Below, in pieces: positions 18,239-27,683 of a stretch of 49,298 nt of DNA. The notes beneath the pieces were generated by a model, which did not search any database, was not told where the DNA came from, and was given only the letters and a program-made list of their open reading frames with translations. Source of the DNA: Kiritimatiellota bacterium (GTDB lineage: Bacteria; Verrucomicrobiota; Lentisphaeria; Oligosphaerales; JAADHN01); assembly GCA_013151865.1 (NCBI GenBank), contig JAADHN010000081.1, forward strand, positions 1 through 49,298, written 5' to 3'. Each line of letters opens with the position of its first letter. The stretch's first letter is position 1. A program made the position numbers and the translations under genes.

Positions 18239-18457
18239 TCAAGTCTGTCCGAAGGTGTTACCCGCGGCAAGTCCTTCGTTGAAACCCCGGGTTTCGTCAC
18301 AGAGGCCCCTGGCGTGCCCGATCAATGCCAAGCGGCCGGTATAGAATAACAGGGCTTCCGTCCCCTGCCAGTAGTCGCACTCGGGATCGTTCCAGGGCCG
18401 GTCCGCGGCGTGAGCGAAGCCGGCCGTGCCGTTCGGTCGGGACCGCTCGGACTGCAC
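18239..18457 (-). CDS. possible small protein downstream of the 5'-nucleotidase
   Basis: A 72-codon frame starting at GTG six bases after the stop of the 5'-nucleotidase gene. Roughly four fifths of its third codon positions are G or C, as in neighbouring genes, and the close spacing suggests co-transcription. Its sequence, including NDPECDYWQGTEALLFYTG, is not recognised and has no signal peptide or membrane segment. It could be chance. The rest of the 583-bp gap (17881-18463) shows nothing else. Confidence 0.25.
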   Translation of the reverse strand: MQSERSRPNGTAGFAHAADRPWNDPECDYWQGTEALLFYTGRLALIGHARGLCDETRGFNEGLAAGNTFGQT

Positions 18458-18463
18458 AGCGGA

Positions 18464-20008
18464 TCACCGCCGCCGGACCCGGCGCACCCAGCGGCGCGGG
18501 GTCAGGCGCAAGGGGCGATGGCGCTTCAGGTAGGTCCGTACGGCATCGCGGCTGTTGATGCCGGTATCGCGCAATTCTGCCTGCGGAGTTCGCAAGAGTG
18601 CGCGAAGGACCGGAAACCGTCGTCCGGCGCCGGCGACCGTGTAGCTGTTGAATGCCACCGCCAAGCGTTTCTTTTCGTCCAGGGGTTTGCCGAAAGCGTT
18701 TCGGATTTCGCGAAGTCGGCCTTCGCTCGAAAAAACGGCTTCGATGCCCCATGCCCCACTGTACGCTCCGGACCCGCGCCAAGCCCATTGCTCTTCGAGC
18801 ACCTTCCGGAGTTCCGCGGATGTCAGTTGGGCCACGGCCAGACTGTTCTCGTAGGGAACAAGGTCGAACAGATCCTGTTCGGTCACCGGTCCGGCGGGCA
18901 GACTCTTCTGGGAGAGTTTCCCGTGGAAAACGATTCTGGCGCCCGTGGCCTCGGCAACGGCACGGCAGATCAGTTCGCTCGTGGCGCAAGTCTCGCCGGG
19001 CGTTCCACGGGCGGGCACGGGCGCCGGGAGGCGCACGATCACCGTCCGCGCTGTCTTGCGGGTCCGATCAAGACAATCCTGGACGGCGGCTTTGGCCTGC
19101 GGATCCTCCGGTACGTCCGGCCCGGCCTCGATCAGACCCGAGGCGACGTTGACCACACGGTGTTCACGTGTGTCCGCGGTTACCTGCACGGCCCCGAGCC
19201 AGGCGCCGTGACAGCCGGATTGCACGTACCACGTTTTGGCTCCCAGCTTCATGCCTTGAAATGTGCGGTGTGTGTGGCCGCCCAGGATCACGTCGATTTC
19301 AGGGAACTGCCGCACGATTTCCGCGACTTCATTGATCCTTCGGGGGTCTTTGGAGAGCCAGCCTTGGTGGATTGCCAGCACGATCACGTCCGGATGTTGA
19401 TCGAGGATGCCGGGCATCACGCGTTTCAGCGCGGTCACGGCCGATTCCACGCGAAAACCGAGGAGGGTCCGGCCCCAGAGCCAGTCGTCCAGGCGCCGGG
19501 CCGTGGCGCCGATCACGGCGACCTTCGCACCGGCGGGGGTGAACATGCGCCATGCGGCGAATCGGACCCGGTCCGCATCGACTTGGAGGGTCAGGTTGGC
19601 GCACAACACTCGGTCGCGAACGTTCTGGGTCAGTTCGTAGAAACGCCACACACCGAAATCCAGGTCGTGATTGCCGGGAGCCCAGACTTGGTAATTGAGG
19701 GTGTGAATCAGGTCGACCCCGACGCGTCCGCGGGTAACGACTCCGGCCAGTGTCCCCTGGCAAGTGTCGCCGCTGTCGATGAGCAGGACCCGGTCCGCTC
19801 CCCATTTGCGCCGTTCGCGCCGGATGAGCGTGGCCAAGCGGAGCCAGCCGCCCCCGCCCCCGTCGAGTTGGTCGGTGGAGTCCAGGAAGGTGTGGACGTC
19901 CGTGGTGTGCAGCAGCTCGAACGTCACGGTCCGCCCCCGGACCGTTCCCGCTGCGAAGACCGCAAACAGCAGGAGCGTGCGGAGTCGTGCTGCGGCGGGG
20001 CGCTTCAT
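18464..20008 (-). CDS. secreted 5'-nucleotidase/UDP-sugar hydrolase family enzyme
   Basis: 514 residues. The signal peptide is RLRTLLLFAVFAAGTVRG. The metallophosphoesterase domain has all metal motifs: LLHTTDVH, LIDSGDTCQG, APGNHDLDFG, VLAIHQG and ILGGHTHRTF (the last near residues 245-254). A C-terminal 5'-nucleotidase domain follows from about 320, with DLFDLVPYENSLAVAQL, used for substrate binding. The enzyme would strip phosphate from nucleotides or UDP-sugars outside the cytoplasm. GGGAG precedes the ATG. A basic tail (about 20 residues rich in Arg) closes the protein. Confidence 0.9.
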   Translation of the reverse strand: MKRPAAARLRTLLLFAVFAAGTVRGRTVTFELLHTTDVHTFLDSTDQLDGGGGGWLRLATLIRRERRKWGADRVLLIDSGDTCQGTLAGVVTRGRVGVDLIHTLNYQVWAPGNHDLDFGVWRFYELTQNVRDRVLCANLTLQVDADRVRFAAWRMFTPAGAKVAVIGATARRLDDWLWGRTLLGFRVESAVTALKRVMPGILDQHPDVIVLAIHQGWLSKDPRRINEVAEIVRQFPEIDVILGGHTHRTFQGMKLGAKTWYVQSGCHGAWLGAVQVTADTREHRVVNVASGLIEAGPDVPEDPQAKAAVQDCLDRTRKTARTVIVRLPAPVPARGTPGETCATSELICRAVAEATGARIVFHGKLSQKSLPAGPVTEQDLFDLVPYENSLAVAQLTSAELRKVLEEQWAWRGSGAYSGAWGIEAVFSSEGRLREIRNAFGKPLDEKKRLAVAFNSYTVAGAGRRFPVLRALLRTPQAELRDTGINSRDAVRTYLKRHRPLRLTPRRWVRRVRRR

Positions 20009-20168
20009 AGCCGTACTCCCTGTTCATCGCCTTCTTGGCGTGCCGGTCGTCTGCGGTGTCGGATAAAGCGCCGGGACCGTGTCGGTCCGCGACGGAAGCG
20101 AGTCCCGTCTGCGGGCAAGGCCCGGGCAGGGGCTCCCGGTCCTTTCTCTTCAAGCGATGCGCTTCATC

Positions 20169-20819
20169 TCAATCCCGACAGAATCGGCAGAATCCTTTGA
20201 CCGGGCATCGTTCGCACCCGGGTTTCCGGGCTTTGCACAGGTAGCGCCCGTGAAAGACGAGCGTATGGCTGAGCCGCACCCACTCTTTGGCGGGGAAAAG
20301 CTGCATCAAGTCCTGCTCGATACGCGCCGGGTCCGATTCCCCAGTGAGGCCGAGGCGTTGCGAGACCCGGATGACATGCGTATCCACGACGATCCCGGGA
20401 ATTCCGAATGCGTTGCCAAGGACGACGTTGGCCGTTTTGCGGCCCACCCCGGGCAAGGAAGTCAATGCCTCGAGGTCGGCGGGGACGCGGTCGTCGAATC
20501 GTTCGTGAAGGGCTTGTGCAATGCGTCGGATGCTCTCAGCCTTGCGCCGGAAGAACCCGGTTGAACGGATGTCCTCTTCCAATTCCGACTTTGGCACGGC
20601 CAGGTAGTCGTCCGGAGTGCGGTACTTGCGGAAAAGACGGGCGGTCACTCGGTTCACCCGGGCATCGGTGCATTGGGCCGAGAGCACCGTGGCCACGAGC
20701 AGTTCAAACGGATTCGAGAAATCGAGTTCGATCCGGGCCGCGGGGTGCTCGGCCCGGAGTCGTGTGTAGATTTCGTGGGCCCTCTGCGGGTCGCGGGTCG
20801 TGGCCTCGAGTGCGCTCAT
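20169..20819 (-). CDS. nth: endonuclease III
   Basis: 216 residues from the ATG at 20819, which overlaps the stop of the upstream PolX-PHP gene (ATGA); the longer frame is not family-like. It removes oxidised pyrimidines and nicks at abasic sites. Seen are the helix-hairpin-helix with catalytic Lys (LTSLPGVGRKTANVV), the catalytic Asp (VVDTHVIRV) and the [4Fe-4S] ligands C-x6-C-x2-C-x5-C in CKARKPGCERCPVKGFC at the C-terminus. Coupling to a PolX-like gene suggests joint use in base-excision repair. Confidence 0.96.
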   Translation of the reverse strand: MSALEATTRDPQRAHEIYTRLRAEHPAARIELDFSNPFELLVATVLSAQCTDARVNRVTARLFRKYRTPDDYLAVPKSELEEDIRSTGFFRRKAESIRRIAQALHERFDDRVPADLEALTSLPGVGRKTANVVLGNAFGIPGIVVDTHVIRVSQRLGLTGESDPARIEQDLMQLFPAKEWVRLSHTLVFHGRYLCKARKPGCERCPVKGFCRFCRD

Positions 20820-22534
20820 CGGCGTTTTCTCCGGAAAAAGGCGGCCACCTCGTCCGTCGGCAGACAATTGAGAACGTCCGCGGGCGTGAGTCCGCCTTTT
20901 CGGGCTGTCTTGACCCCGAAAAAGACATCTCCGAGGCCGTTTGGGGAATGCGCATCCGGACAGATCGGGACAGGCACGCCCAGTTCGCGTGCCCGCGCCA
21001 GGAGTCGCCAATCGAGATCGAGCCGGTGCGGATTGGCGTTCAGCTCGATGGCGGTCCCCGTTTCCGCGGCGGCCTCCAGCACCCGTTTCATGTCCACGGC
21101 GTAGGGTTCCCGGGCCAGAAGAAGTCGGCCGGTGGGATGTCCCAGGATCGTGGTAAACCGATTGCGTACCGCACGCAGGATCCGTTCGGTCATTCGGTCC
21201 GCGGGTTGTCCGAAGCTCGAATGGACCGAGGCGATGACGAAGTCGAACCGGGCCAGAAGTTCGTCGTCGTAGTCCAGGCTGCCGTCGGGGAGGATGTCGG
21301 ATTCGATGCCTTTGAAGATACGGAACGGCGCCAGTTCCCGGTTCAGTGCGTCGATTTCCTCGTGTTGCCGGAGCACGTCATCCGGCTGGAGTCCGTGGGC
21401 GTAAAAGGCGTTGCGTGAGTGATCGGTTACGCCGAGATACTTCATCCCGGCGCGCTGGGCCGTTGCGGCCATTTCCGCCAGAGACCCTGCGCCGTCGGAC
21501 CAGGTGGTGTGCAAATGCAAGACGCCGAGCAGGTCTTTCCGCTGGACGAGATTGTCGAACCGGCGTCCGTGCTCGGCAGCTTCGATCTCGCCCCGGCCTT
21601 CCCGGAGTTCGGGGGGGATCGGGGGTAGTCCCAGGGCTGTGTAGACCTCGGCCTCGTTCGGCGTCTCGACTGGGGTGTCGTCCCGTATGAGGCCATCGGG
21701 GCCAAGGCGCAATCCCCGGGTCTGCGCGCGCCGGCGGAGCCCCTCGACGTGGGCCTTGCTGCCGGTGCAGAGCACCAGGGCGGCTCCCGCCCGGGCCCGG
21801 TCCGCGAAGTGAAGCCGGACCGGTATCCCGGCAAAACGGAACGTGGCCCCGTCCGGGGTGTGTCGAACCGGGCCGATGTCCTTTCGGCTCTCGAGGTGTT
21901 CCGTCACCTTGGACGTCGAGGCGCCGGTCGCCAGAACATCCAGACCATTCACTGTTTCGAGAAAGCGTCGGAGTTCCCCGGCCGTTTCGAACCGGGCGTC
22001 GCCGTTCCCGACGGACTTCAGCAGGGCGAGCGCACCGTCGGCGGCTTCGAGTGCTTCCGGGAGGCGAAACCGATTTTGGTATCGGCGGCGGGCCCGAATG
22101 CCGGCAAGGACTTTGGATTGGAGCTTGTTGCCGAACCCCTTCAGAGCGACAAGTCGATTCTCGATACAAGCGTACTCGAGTTCTCCGAGGGAATGAACGC
22201 CCAGGTCTTCGATCAGGGCACGGACCTTGGCCGCGCCGAGGCCGGGGATCAGCAGGAGTTCCCGCACGCTTTCGGGGAACGCGGCCCGGAGTTCGTCCAG
22301 GTACGGCAGGCTGCCGGTTTGAAGGAGCGTTTCGAGCTTTCCGGAAATGGCTTTGCCGATGCCCCTGATCTTGCCTGCGCCCGCCTGTTCCACGAATTCG
22401 GGCAGGTCCAGTTTTGTGGCCCGGAGTGTGCGGGCCGCCCCGGTGTACGCCCGCACCTTGAACGGGTTCTCGCCTTTCAGCTCCAGCAGTCGGGCGATCT
22501 CTTCCAGGCGGACGGCGGCTTCTTTCACGTTCAT
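20816..22534 (-). CDS. polX: PolX-PHP protein with degenerate polymerase active site
   Basis: 572 residues, the usual length of bacterial DNA polymerase X. Domains: N-terminal 8-kDa-like helix-hairpin-helix part (residues 1-110, GIGKAISGKLETL and IPGLGAAKVRAL), a nucleotidyltransferase core (about 160-320), and a C-terminal PHP domain (from 338) with all metal motifs: LHLHTTWSDG, GVTDHS, KGIESDIL, IASVHSS, ILGHPTGRL and ICPDAHS. In the core, the usual GSxRR reads AGELRR (185-190), the catalytic DxD pair reads NGLD (196-199), and the third Asp (VDL) reads VRL (239-241). Polymerase activity is probably lost while the PHP 3'-5' exonuclease/phosphatase survives. Translationally coupled to nth. 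Confidence 0.88.
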   Translation of the reverse strand: MNVKEAAVRLEEIARLLELKGENPFKVRAYTGAARTLRATKLDLPEFVEQAGAGKIRGIGKAISGKLETLLQTGSLPYLDELRAAFPESVRELLLIPGLGAAKVRALIEDLGVHSLGELEYACIENRLVALKGFGNKLQSKVLAGIRARRRYQNRFRLPEALEAADGALALLKSVGNGDARFETAGELRRFLETVNGLDVLATGASTSKVTEHLESRKDIGPVRHTPDGATFRFAGIPVRLHFADRARAGAALVLCTGSKAHVEGLRRRAQTRGLRLGPDGLIRDDTPVETPNEAEVYTALGLPPIPPELREGRGEIEAAEHGRRFDNLVQRKDLLGVLHLHTTWSDGAGSLAEMAATAQRAGMKYLGVTDHSRNAFYAHGLQPDDVLRQHEEIDALNRELAPFRIFKGIESDILPDGSLDYDDELLARFDFVIASVHSSFGQPADRMTERILRAVRNRFTTILGHPTGRLLLAREPYAVDMKRVLEAAAETGTAIELNANPHRLDLDWRLLARARELGVPVPICPDAHSPNGLGDVFFGVKTARKGGLTPADVLNCLPTDEVAAFFRRKRR

Positions 22535-22597
22535 GGGGATGGTCTCCGCCGAAGTCGGGGACGCACGGTCCCGGCGCCGTGTCGGGGGGTGTCCGGG

Positions 22598-24649
22598 TCA
22601 CGCCACGCCGAAAAGGCGTTTGGCGATCTCGGGCGGGAGTGCCTGGTAGCCGCAGGGGACCATGGTGAACACGCCGCGACCGCCGGTGAGTTTGGGGAGC
22701 GCCTTGCTGAACCCGAACATTTCCGCCAACGGCACTTCGCAGGCGATCCTCTTGCCGGCGCCGGCCGCGGCCATCTCGTGAATCACGGCCCGACGCGGTT
22801 GGAGATAGCCCGTCACTTCACCCACAGCCTCAAGCGGTACGAATACTTCAAGTCGCATCAACGGTTCGAGCACCACGGTCCCGGCCTGAGTGATTGCCTG
22901 GTCCACCGCCGCCAGCGCCGCGCCGATCACGGCCGGTTCGGTGGTCTTGTCGGGCGACACGGCCATGTTCGTGATTTCGGCGGCCACATAAATCAGGGGA
23001 TAGCCGTGCGCGCCACCGGTGCGCAGGCCGTCGGCGAGCGCTTTCTCGGCCGCGGCAATGAATGTTTTGGGGACCGCGAGCTTGCCGGGCAGACATTCGC
23101 TGACCTGGAACGTCTGATCGCCCCGCGGCAGCGGCTGGAACGCGACCGAGAGTTCGGCAAACAGCTCGGTGTCCCCGAAAAGCTTGTGAAATGTTCCGGT
23201 CACGTGGACCGGGCCGCCGAACGTCTCGCGGTAAGCGACCCGCGGTTCACCCGTCCGGGTCTCGACCTTGAGCTTGTTCAGGTTGATCTCGAGGTGCAGC
23301 TCGCCCATGCCGGCCAGCAGGCGCTGACCGGTCTCGGAATCGAACCCGAGTTCCAGGGTCGGATCTTCCCGGCAGAGGAGCTTGAGGGCCTCGTCGAGTC
23401 GTTCTTTGTCTCGACTGTAGCGGGGTTCCACGGCCATGGAGATCACCGGGTCGGGGAAGACGATACGCTCGAACTCCACCCGTCGCGCTCTTTCGCAGAG
23501 CGTATCTCCGGTTTCGCATCCCCGCGGACCGATTACGCCCACGATGTCGCCGGGCCCGACCTTGGGCAGCGGCTGCGTATTCTTGGCGTAAAGGCGCAGG
23601 ATTTGTTTTGCCCGGACTTTTTGCCGGGTCCGGGCATTGACGAGGGTAGCCCCCTCTTTCAGCGTACCGGCATAGGTCCGCACATACAGCAGGTCCGCAC
23701 TGCCCCCGGCGACGAGCTTGAAAATCAGTCCGCCGAAGGGGGCGGACGGGTCCGGGGCGATCATGATCGCGTCCCCGTTGTCGCCGGAGTGGGCCCGCAC
23801 TGCGCCCACGTCGCCGGGCGACGGCAGGTAGTCGATCACCGCGTCCATCAACGGCTGAATACCGATCCGTTTCTTGGCGGTCCCGACCAGGATCGGGACC
23901 AGGCGGCCGGCCCGCGTCTGCTCGCGAATGACGCGCACCAGGAGGGCGGGGGCGATTTCCTCACCTTCGAGAAAGGCCGCGGCAATTTCGTCGGACTCGT
24001 CGGCGAGGCGCTCGATCATCTGTTCTCGCAAGTGGTTCGCCGCGTCTTCGATTTCGGACGGGACCGGTTCGGAAAGCACCTCTTCCCGGTGCTCGCCGGC
24101 AAACGCCAGCACTCGCCAGTGCACCAAGTCCACCAGGCGCTCGAACTCCTGTTCGGCGCCGATGGGCATCTGCACGGGCAGGCCGCAGTCGCCGAACTTC
24201 TCGTTGATCTCGTTCAACACGCGCTCGAACGACGCGCCGATCCGATCCAGTTTGTTGATAAAGGCGATCTTGGCCACATTGTATTTCTCGGCCTGACGCC
24301 AGACTTTTTCACTTTGAGCTTCGACCCCTTCCACCGCACTGAAGATCACTACGGCGCCGTCGATGACCCGGAGCGAGCGCTCGACTTCCGCAGTGAAATC
24401 GATGTGCCCCGGCGTATCGATCAGGTGGATGAGATGGTCGGCCCAGGGGAATGTGGCGGCGGCTGCCGTGATGGTGATCCCGCGCTCGCGTTCTTCCGGC
24501 AGGTAGTCCATGACCGTGGTGCCGTCGTCGATGTTGCCGAACCGATGCGTGCGTCCCGAGTAGAAAAGCATGCCTTCGGTCGTGGTGGTCTTGCCGGCGT
24601 CGATGTGGGCGATGATTCCCACGTTGCGAATGGCGTCGAGTTCCTGCAT
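22598..24649 (-). CDS. elongation factor G-like translational GTPase (EF-G paralogue)
   Basis: 683 residues from the ATG at 24649; the Shine-Dalgarno is weak. GTPase motifs are AHIDAGKTTTTE, RGITITAAA, DTPGHIDF and NKLDR (G1-G4), followed by domains II-V as in EF-G. Domain IV differs from canonical EF-G: the tip region that normally carries HDVDSSE reads NMAVSPDKTTEPAVIG. No rpsL, rpsG or tuf lies beside it. This suits an EF-G2-type paralogue used in ribosome recycling, stress or an unknown role, rather than the main fusA gene, though a main EF-G cannot be ruled out. Confidence 0.85.
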   Translation of the reverse strand: MQELDAIRNVGIIAHIDAGKTTTTEGMLFYSGRTHRFGNIDDGTTVMDYLPEERERGITITAAAATFPWADHLIHLIDTPGHIDFTAEVERSLRVIDGAVVIFSAVEGVEAQSEKVWRQAEKYNVAKIAFINKLDRIGASFERVLNEINEKFGDCGLPVQMPIGAEQEFERLVDLVHWRVLAFAGEHREEVLSEPVPSEIEDAANHLREQMIERLADESDEIAAAFLEGEEIAPALLVRVIREQTRAGRLVPILVGTAKKRIGIQPLMDAVIDYLPSPGDVGAVRAHSGDNGDAIMIAPDPSAPFGGLIFKLVAGGSADLLYVRTYAGTLKEGATLVNARTRQKVRAKQILRLYAKNTQPLPKVGPGDIVGVIGPRGCETGDTLCERARRVEFERIVFPDPVISMAVEPRYSRDKERLDEALKLLCREDPTLELGFDSETGQRLLAGMGELHLEINLNKLKVETRTGEPRVAYRETFGGPVHVTGTFHKLFGDTELFAELSVAFQPLPRGDQTFQVSECLPGKLAVPKTFIAAAEKALADGLRTGGAHGYPLIYVAAEITNMAVSPDKTTEPAVIGAALAAVDQAITQAGTVVLEPLMRLEVFVPLEAVGEVTGYLQPRRAVIHEMAAAGAGKRIACEVPLAEMFGFSKALPKLTGGRGVFTMVPCGYQALPPEIAKRLFGVA

Positions 24650-24851
24650 GGGCCGAGCTTTCGTGTCATTTGGCCGGTGGGACGTTGCCCGCAACACTCG
24701 GAAACACAGAGGCAACGGGCTCTCGGTCGAGTGAGAGTGAGTGTGTACCGTATCCTCACCGGCGGTCGGACACAAGTACGCGGGCGGGAGATCGGCTGGC
24801 GGAGTCGGCGCAGGCCCGGCCGGATCGCGTGCGGGGTGTTGGTCGGGACGT

Positions 24852-24857
24852 TATAGT
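24852..24857 (+). promoter_or_regulatory. candidate -10 box upstream of acylphosphatase
   Basis: TATAGT at 24852-24857 stands in the 309-bp divergent gap between the EF-G paralogue and the acylphosphatase gene, about 100 bases before the latter. It matches five of six -10 consensus positions. No good -35 is seen at the right spacing, so the call is tentative. Nothing else is recognised in this gap. Confidence 0.25.
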
Positions 24858-24958
24858 GGGACAAGTCCCGGCGCGGCGGACGCACGCTTCCAGCGGCCCT
24901 GCCGGGGCAGGAGGTTTCGGTGTGGAGGTCGGGTTCGGTGACGGGAGTGCTGTCGGCA

Positions 24959-25240
24959 ATGGAAATCTCGGCTTGCCGCGTTCGGGTCCAAGGGCGTGTG
25001 ACGGGCGTGGGATTCCGCTTTTCCGCGCTTCGTGAGGCGGGTCGGATCGGGGGGCTGGCCGGGTACGTGCGCAATGTCGATCCTCGTACCGTGGAATGTG
25101 TGGTCCAGGGAGACCCGGAACGGGTGGCGGCCATGGCGGCCTGGCTCCACCGGGGGCCGCCGAGCGCCGTGGTTCTGAACGTCCAGGTGAACGACCTGCC
25201 GGTGTCGCCCGACCTGCCGCCGTTTCGTATCGTGTATTGA
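24959..25240 (+). CDS. acyP: acylphosphatase
   Basis: 93 residues, standard length. It hydrolyses acyl phosphates such as 1,3-bisphosphoglycerate, acetyl phosphate and carbamoyl phosphate. The catalytic Arg is in VQGRVTGVGFRFS and the catalytic Asn in LAGYVRNVD. The ATG at 24959 is used because the family fold begins with CRVRVQG directly after it; GGGAG lies a little far upstream, and an in-frame GTG at 24920 is also open. The gene is divergent from the EF-G paralogue and followed by a 438-bp gap. Confidence 0.93.
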   Translation: MEISACRVRVQGRVTGVGFRFSALREAGRIGGLAGYVRNVDPRTVECVVQGDPERVAAMAAWLHRGPPSAVVLNVQVNDLPVSPDLPPFRIVY

Positions 25241-25678
25241 GCCTGGAGATTGCGATCCGCGGCCGGCGTCTGCTCGACCTCTTTCAACGGGGAGGTGCGC
25301 TGCGACTGCAATACCCCGGGATGCAGACGAATTCTCCGGCCCTGCAAAACATTCCCCGGGTCATCCCGGGACGCCCTGCATGAAGCGGCAGTGGGCGGAT
25401 TCGTGATGCAATCGTGCCGGAGATGTGGTATTGTTCGACCGCGTTGCGCGTCGGGTCGGCGTCGTCCGGAGTACGATCTTGCTGTCAGGCGAGCAAGCTG
25501 TATCCGCTGGTTTGCCTGGGGCAATCCCCGGACAAGATGGACCTCGAAGTGCTGTTCATCGTGATTGGCCGTCACCGTCGAGGGGGCCCATTCTCCAATC
25601 GGTTCGAGTACCACCGTGAGGACGGTCGTTGCTGCTGCGATTCCCGTTCCTCCCGCACGAATTCGGGGCGCGCTGATC
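25241..25678. other. gap before the flippase gene
   Basis: No convincing gene or RNA is seen between the acylphosphatase stop and the chosen flippase start. Part of the right end may code if the flippase begins at an upstream TTG (25565). No terminator hairpin with a T-run was noticed. Confidence 0.4.
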
Positions 25679-27493
25679 GTGTTTTCAAGTCTCCCGCAGA
25701 ACCGGGATCGGACCGGAAAGGCGGCCTCTCGAAGGAGGGTTGCCGCGGCCTTCGAGGTCGGTCGGGCCGAAGTGCAGGCCCTGTTCCGGGAACGCGGCGG
25801 ACGTCGTGCCTGGGGCGCGTTCGTAGTGGGGTCGCCCGTCTTCAATGTTGGGGCGGGCTTGATCTTGGGCGTGGTGCTGTTTGCGGTCTCGGCCAGAGTC
25901 ACCGTGCCCGGGTTCGTCCGGCTTCTGAACGGGTTGGAGGCCTGGCGCCGGCATGTGCCCCCTGCGCTGGCCCCGCTCAGCGCCGCCTTGCGCCGTCTGG
26001 ACGCCGGCCCCGGCGTGTTCCAGGATCACCCGGTCGAGTTTCTGCTCTGCGCCACCGTCATGTTGGCGGCGGGCCTGTTGTTGGCGATCCTGTTCCGTGC
26101 CGCCTTGGTCCGGTGTTTCGGACTCTCCGACCGGTCGGGGACGCTGTGGCGACCCGTCGCCTGGTGTCGGGATGCCGGCCGTCTCTTCGGGCTTTGGGAG
26201 CACTGGGCCGGGGGCCGTGGTTCCCTGCGGCGCAAGACGGTCACCGGGAGTCAGCTCCTGTTGCTTCGCGCCGCGGTCAAGACGGTGTGCGATGCCATCC
26301 GACTCACTGTGTTCGGCTGGGTACTGGTCGCCACGGACTACGGACTTCATGCCCTGGTCATGCTCGTGGTCATGTTGCTGGACAGTTTTTCGGGGCTCGG
26401 GCTCGAGATCATGATCCAACGCGACGGCGACGATGTGATCGAGCGGTTGCCCACTTACTGGAGCATTCAGTTGTTGCGCGGCTGCGCGCTGTTCGGCCTC
26501 GCGTGGGTCGCCGCTCCGCTGGTGGCCGGCTTTTATGCCGCGGAACTGGCCGAAACACGGTATTCGGCGGAATACTTCATTTGGCTGACCCGGGGCGTGG
26601 CCGTGGTCTTCTTGCTGCGGGGCGCCGCCGGGTTCGGACGGGAACTTCGGCAGCGGGAGATGGATTTCCGCGCCGTGATACAGTGGGACATTCTGGCCCA
26701 TGTCCTCTCCCTGGCCGTCGGCTTGGTCGTCCTGTTCTGGATGCGCAACGTGCTCGCACTCGCCGCGTTTTTCGTGGCGAGCGCGCTCGGCCGGTTCGTG
26801 GTGTCTTATACGCTGCATCCGTGGCGGCCGCAGCCGGCGTGGAACGGCTCGGTGGCGCGCCAAGTCTTCATCTTCGCCTCGAGCATCGTGGGGATTACCG
26901 TGCTGAATTCCGTGGCCGGGCGGGTCGATCACGCCACGGTGGGCAAACTGTTGGGCATGGCTGCACTGGGTTTCTACGGCAGGGCCTACGCGCTGGCCGC
27001 CATGCCCAGTCACAACTTTACCAACATCATTGCGCCGATCATGCTGCCCGCTTTGCGGACCGTGCGCGGGGACCTTGGACGCTTCAGGAGAGCGTTTCTC
27101 AAGGCCCTGGCGGTCTACGCGGTCGGCGCCGTGGTCATGGCGGCGGTCTTCGCAGTGGCGGCGCAGCCTTTGGTCAAGTATGTTTTCGGTCAGAATGGAT
27201 ATTGGCTGCCACTGCTGCCGCCCCTGTATATCCTGCTGTTTTTCGGCATATCGAGGGCGGTTGGGTCTTTGACCCCGGCGGCGCTGTTTGTCCTGAACAG
27301 GCCTTGGCTCGTGACCCTTTGCACCGCGGTTTGGGCCGTGGGGGTTTGCGCCGGCGTGGTTCCGTTGACCCGGCGCTTCGGGCTGCCGGGCACGGCCTGG
27401 ACAGTGGTCGTTTCCTCGTTCCTCTCGAACGGCTTGGCCGTGTTTTTCGTCATGCGCCTCACACGGCCCGTCCCGGGCAAGAAGACGGATTGA
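25679..27493 (+). CDS. polysaccharide/lipid-linked oligosaccharide flippase-like membrane protein (MOP family)
   Basis: About 604 residues if GTG 25679 is used; the start is uncertain and a TTG at 25565 would add 38 residues. The protein has about twelve to fourteen hydrophobic segments. The second half has the layout of Wzx/O-antigen flippases: IRLTVFGWVLVATDYGLHAL with DSFSGLGLEIMIQ, then LGMAALGFYGRAYALAAMP followed by NIIAPIMLPAL, the typical 'GxYxxA..l' region, and YILLFFGISRAVGSL near the end. Such proteins flip undecaprenyl-linked sugars across the inner membrane. The N-terminal ~200 residues with two extra helices are longer than usual. No wza/wzc or glycosyltransferase cluster adjoins it. 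Confidence 0.75.
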   Translation: MFSSLPQNRDRTGKAASRRRVAAAFEVGRAEVQALFRERGGRRAWGAFVVGSPVFNVGAGLILGVVLFAVSARVTVPGFVRLLNGLEAWRRHVPPALAPLSAALRRLDAGPGVFQDHPVEFLLCATVMLAAGLLLAILFRAALVRCFGLSDRSGTLWRPVAWCRDAGRLFGLWEHWAGGRGSLRRKTVTGSQLLLLRAAVKTVCDAIRLTVFGWVLVATDYGLHALVMLVVMLLDSFSGLGLEIMIQRDGDDVIERLPTYWSIQLLRGCALFGLAWVAAPLVAGFYAAELAETRYSAEYFIWLTRGVAVVFLLRGAAGFGRELRQREMDFRAVIQWDILAHVLSLAVGLVVLFWMRNVLALAAFFVASALGRFVVSYTLHPWRPQPAWNGSVARQVFIFASSIVGITVLNSVAGRVDHATVGKLLGMAALGFYGRAYALAAMPSHNFTNIIAPIMLPALRTVRGDLGRFRRAFLKALAVYAVGAVVMAAVFAVAAQPLVKYVFGQNGYWLPLLPPLYILLFFGISRAVGSLTPAALFVLNRPWLVTLCTAVWAVGVCAGVVPLTRRFGLPGTAWTVVVSSFLSNGLAVFFVMRLTRPVPGKKTD

Positions 27494-27683
27494 GGCTGTC
27501 GGTGGCTTGAAACTTTTTCGAGAATGTGCGGTCGAATTCGGTGGCCCGGCCGAGAGCCGAGGAGAGGGCCGTGGAGGCGCCGCCGGAGATACCCAGATGT
27601 TTCGCGGAGAGGCCGGATAGTCCGTGACCGGGCGTCCTCTTGCTCCGTGACAGTCCGAGGATCGGGATGACGGAGGGAGTCGA

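Noticed and set aside
21749-24856. 1035-codon open frame on the plus strand
   Set aside because: It lies opposite the PolX and EF-G genes. High GC gives long antiparallel frames, and its translation shows no motifs.
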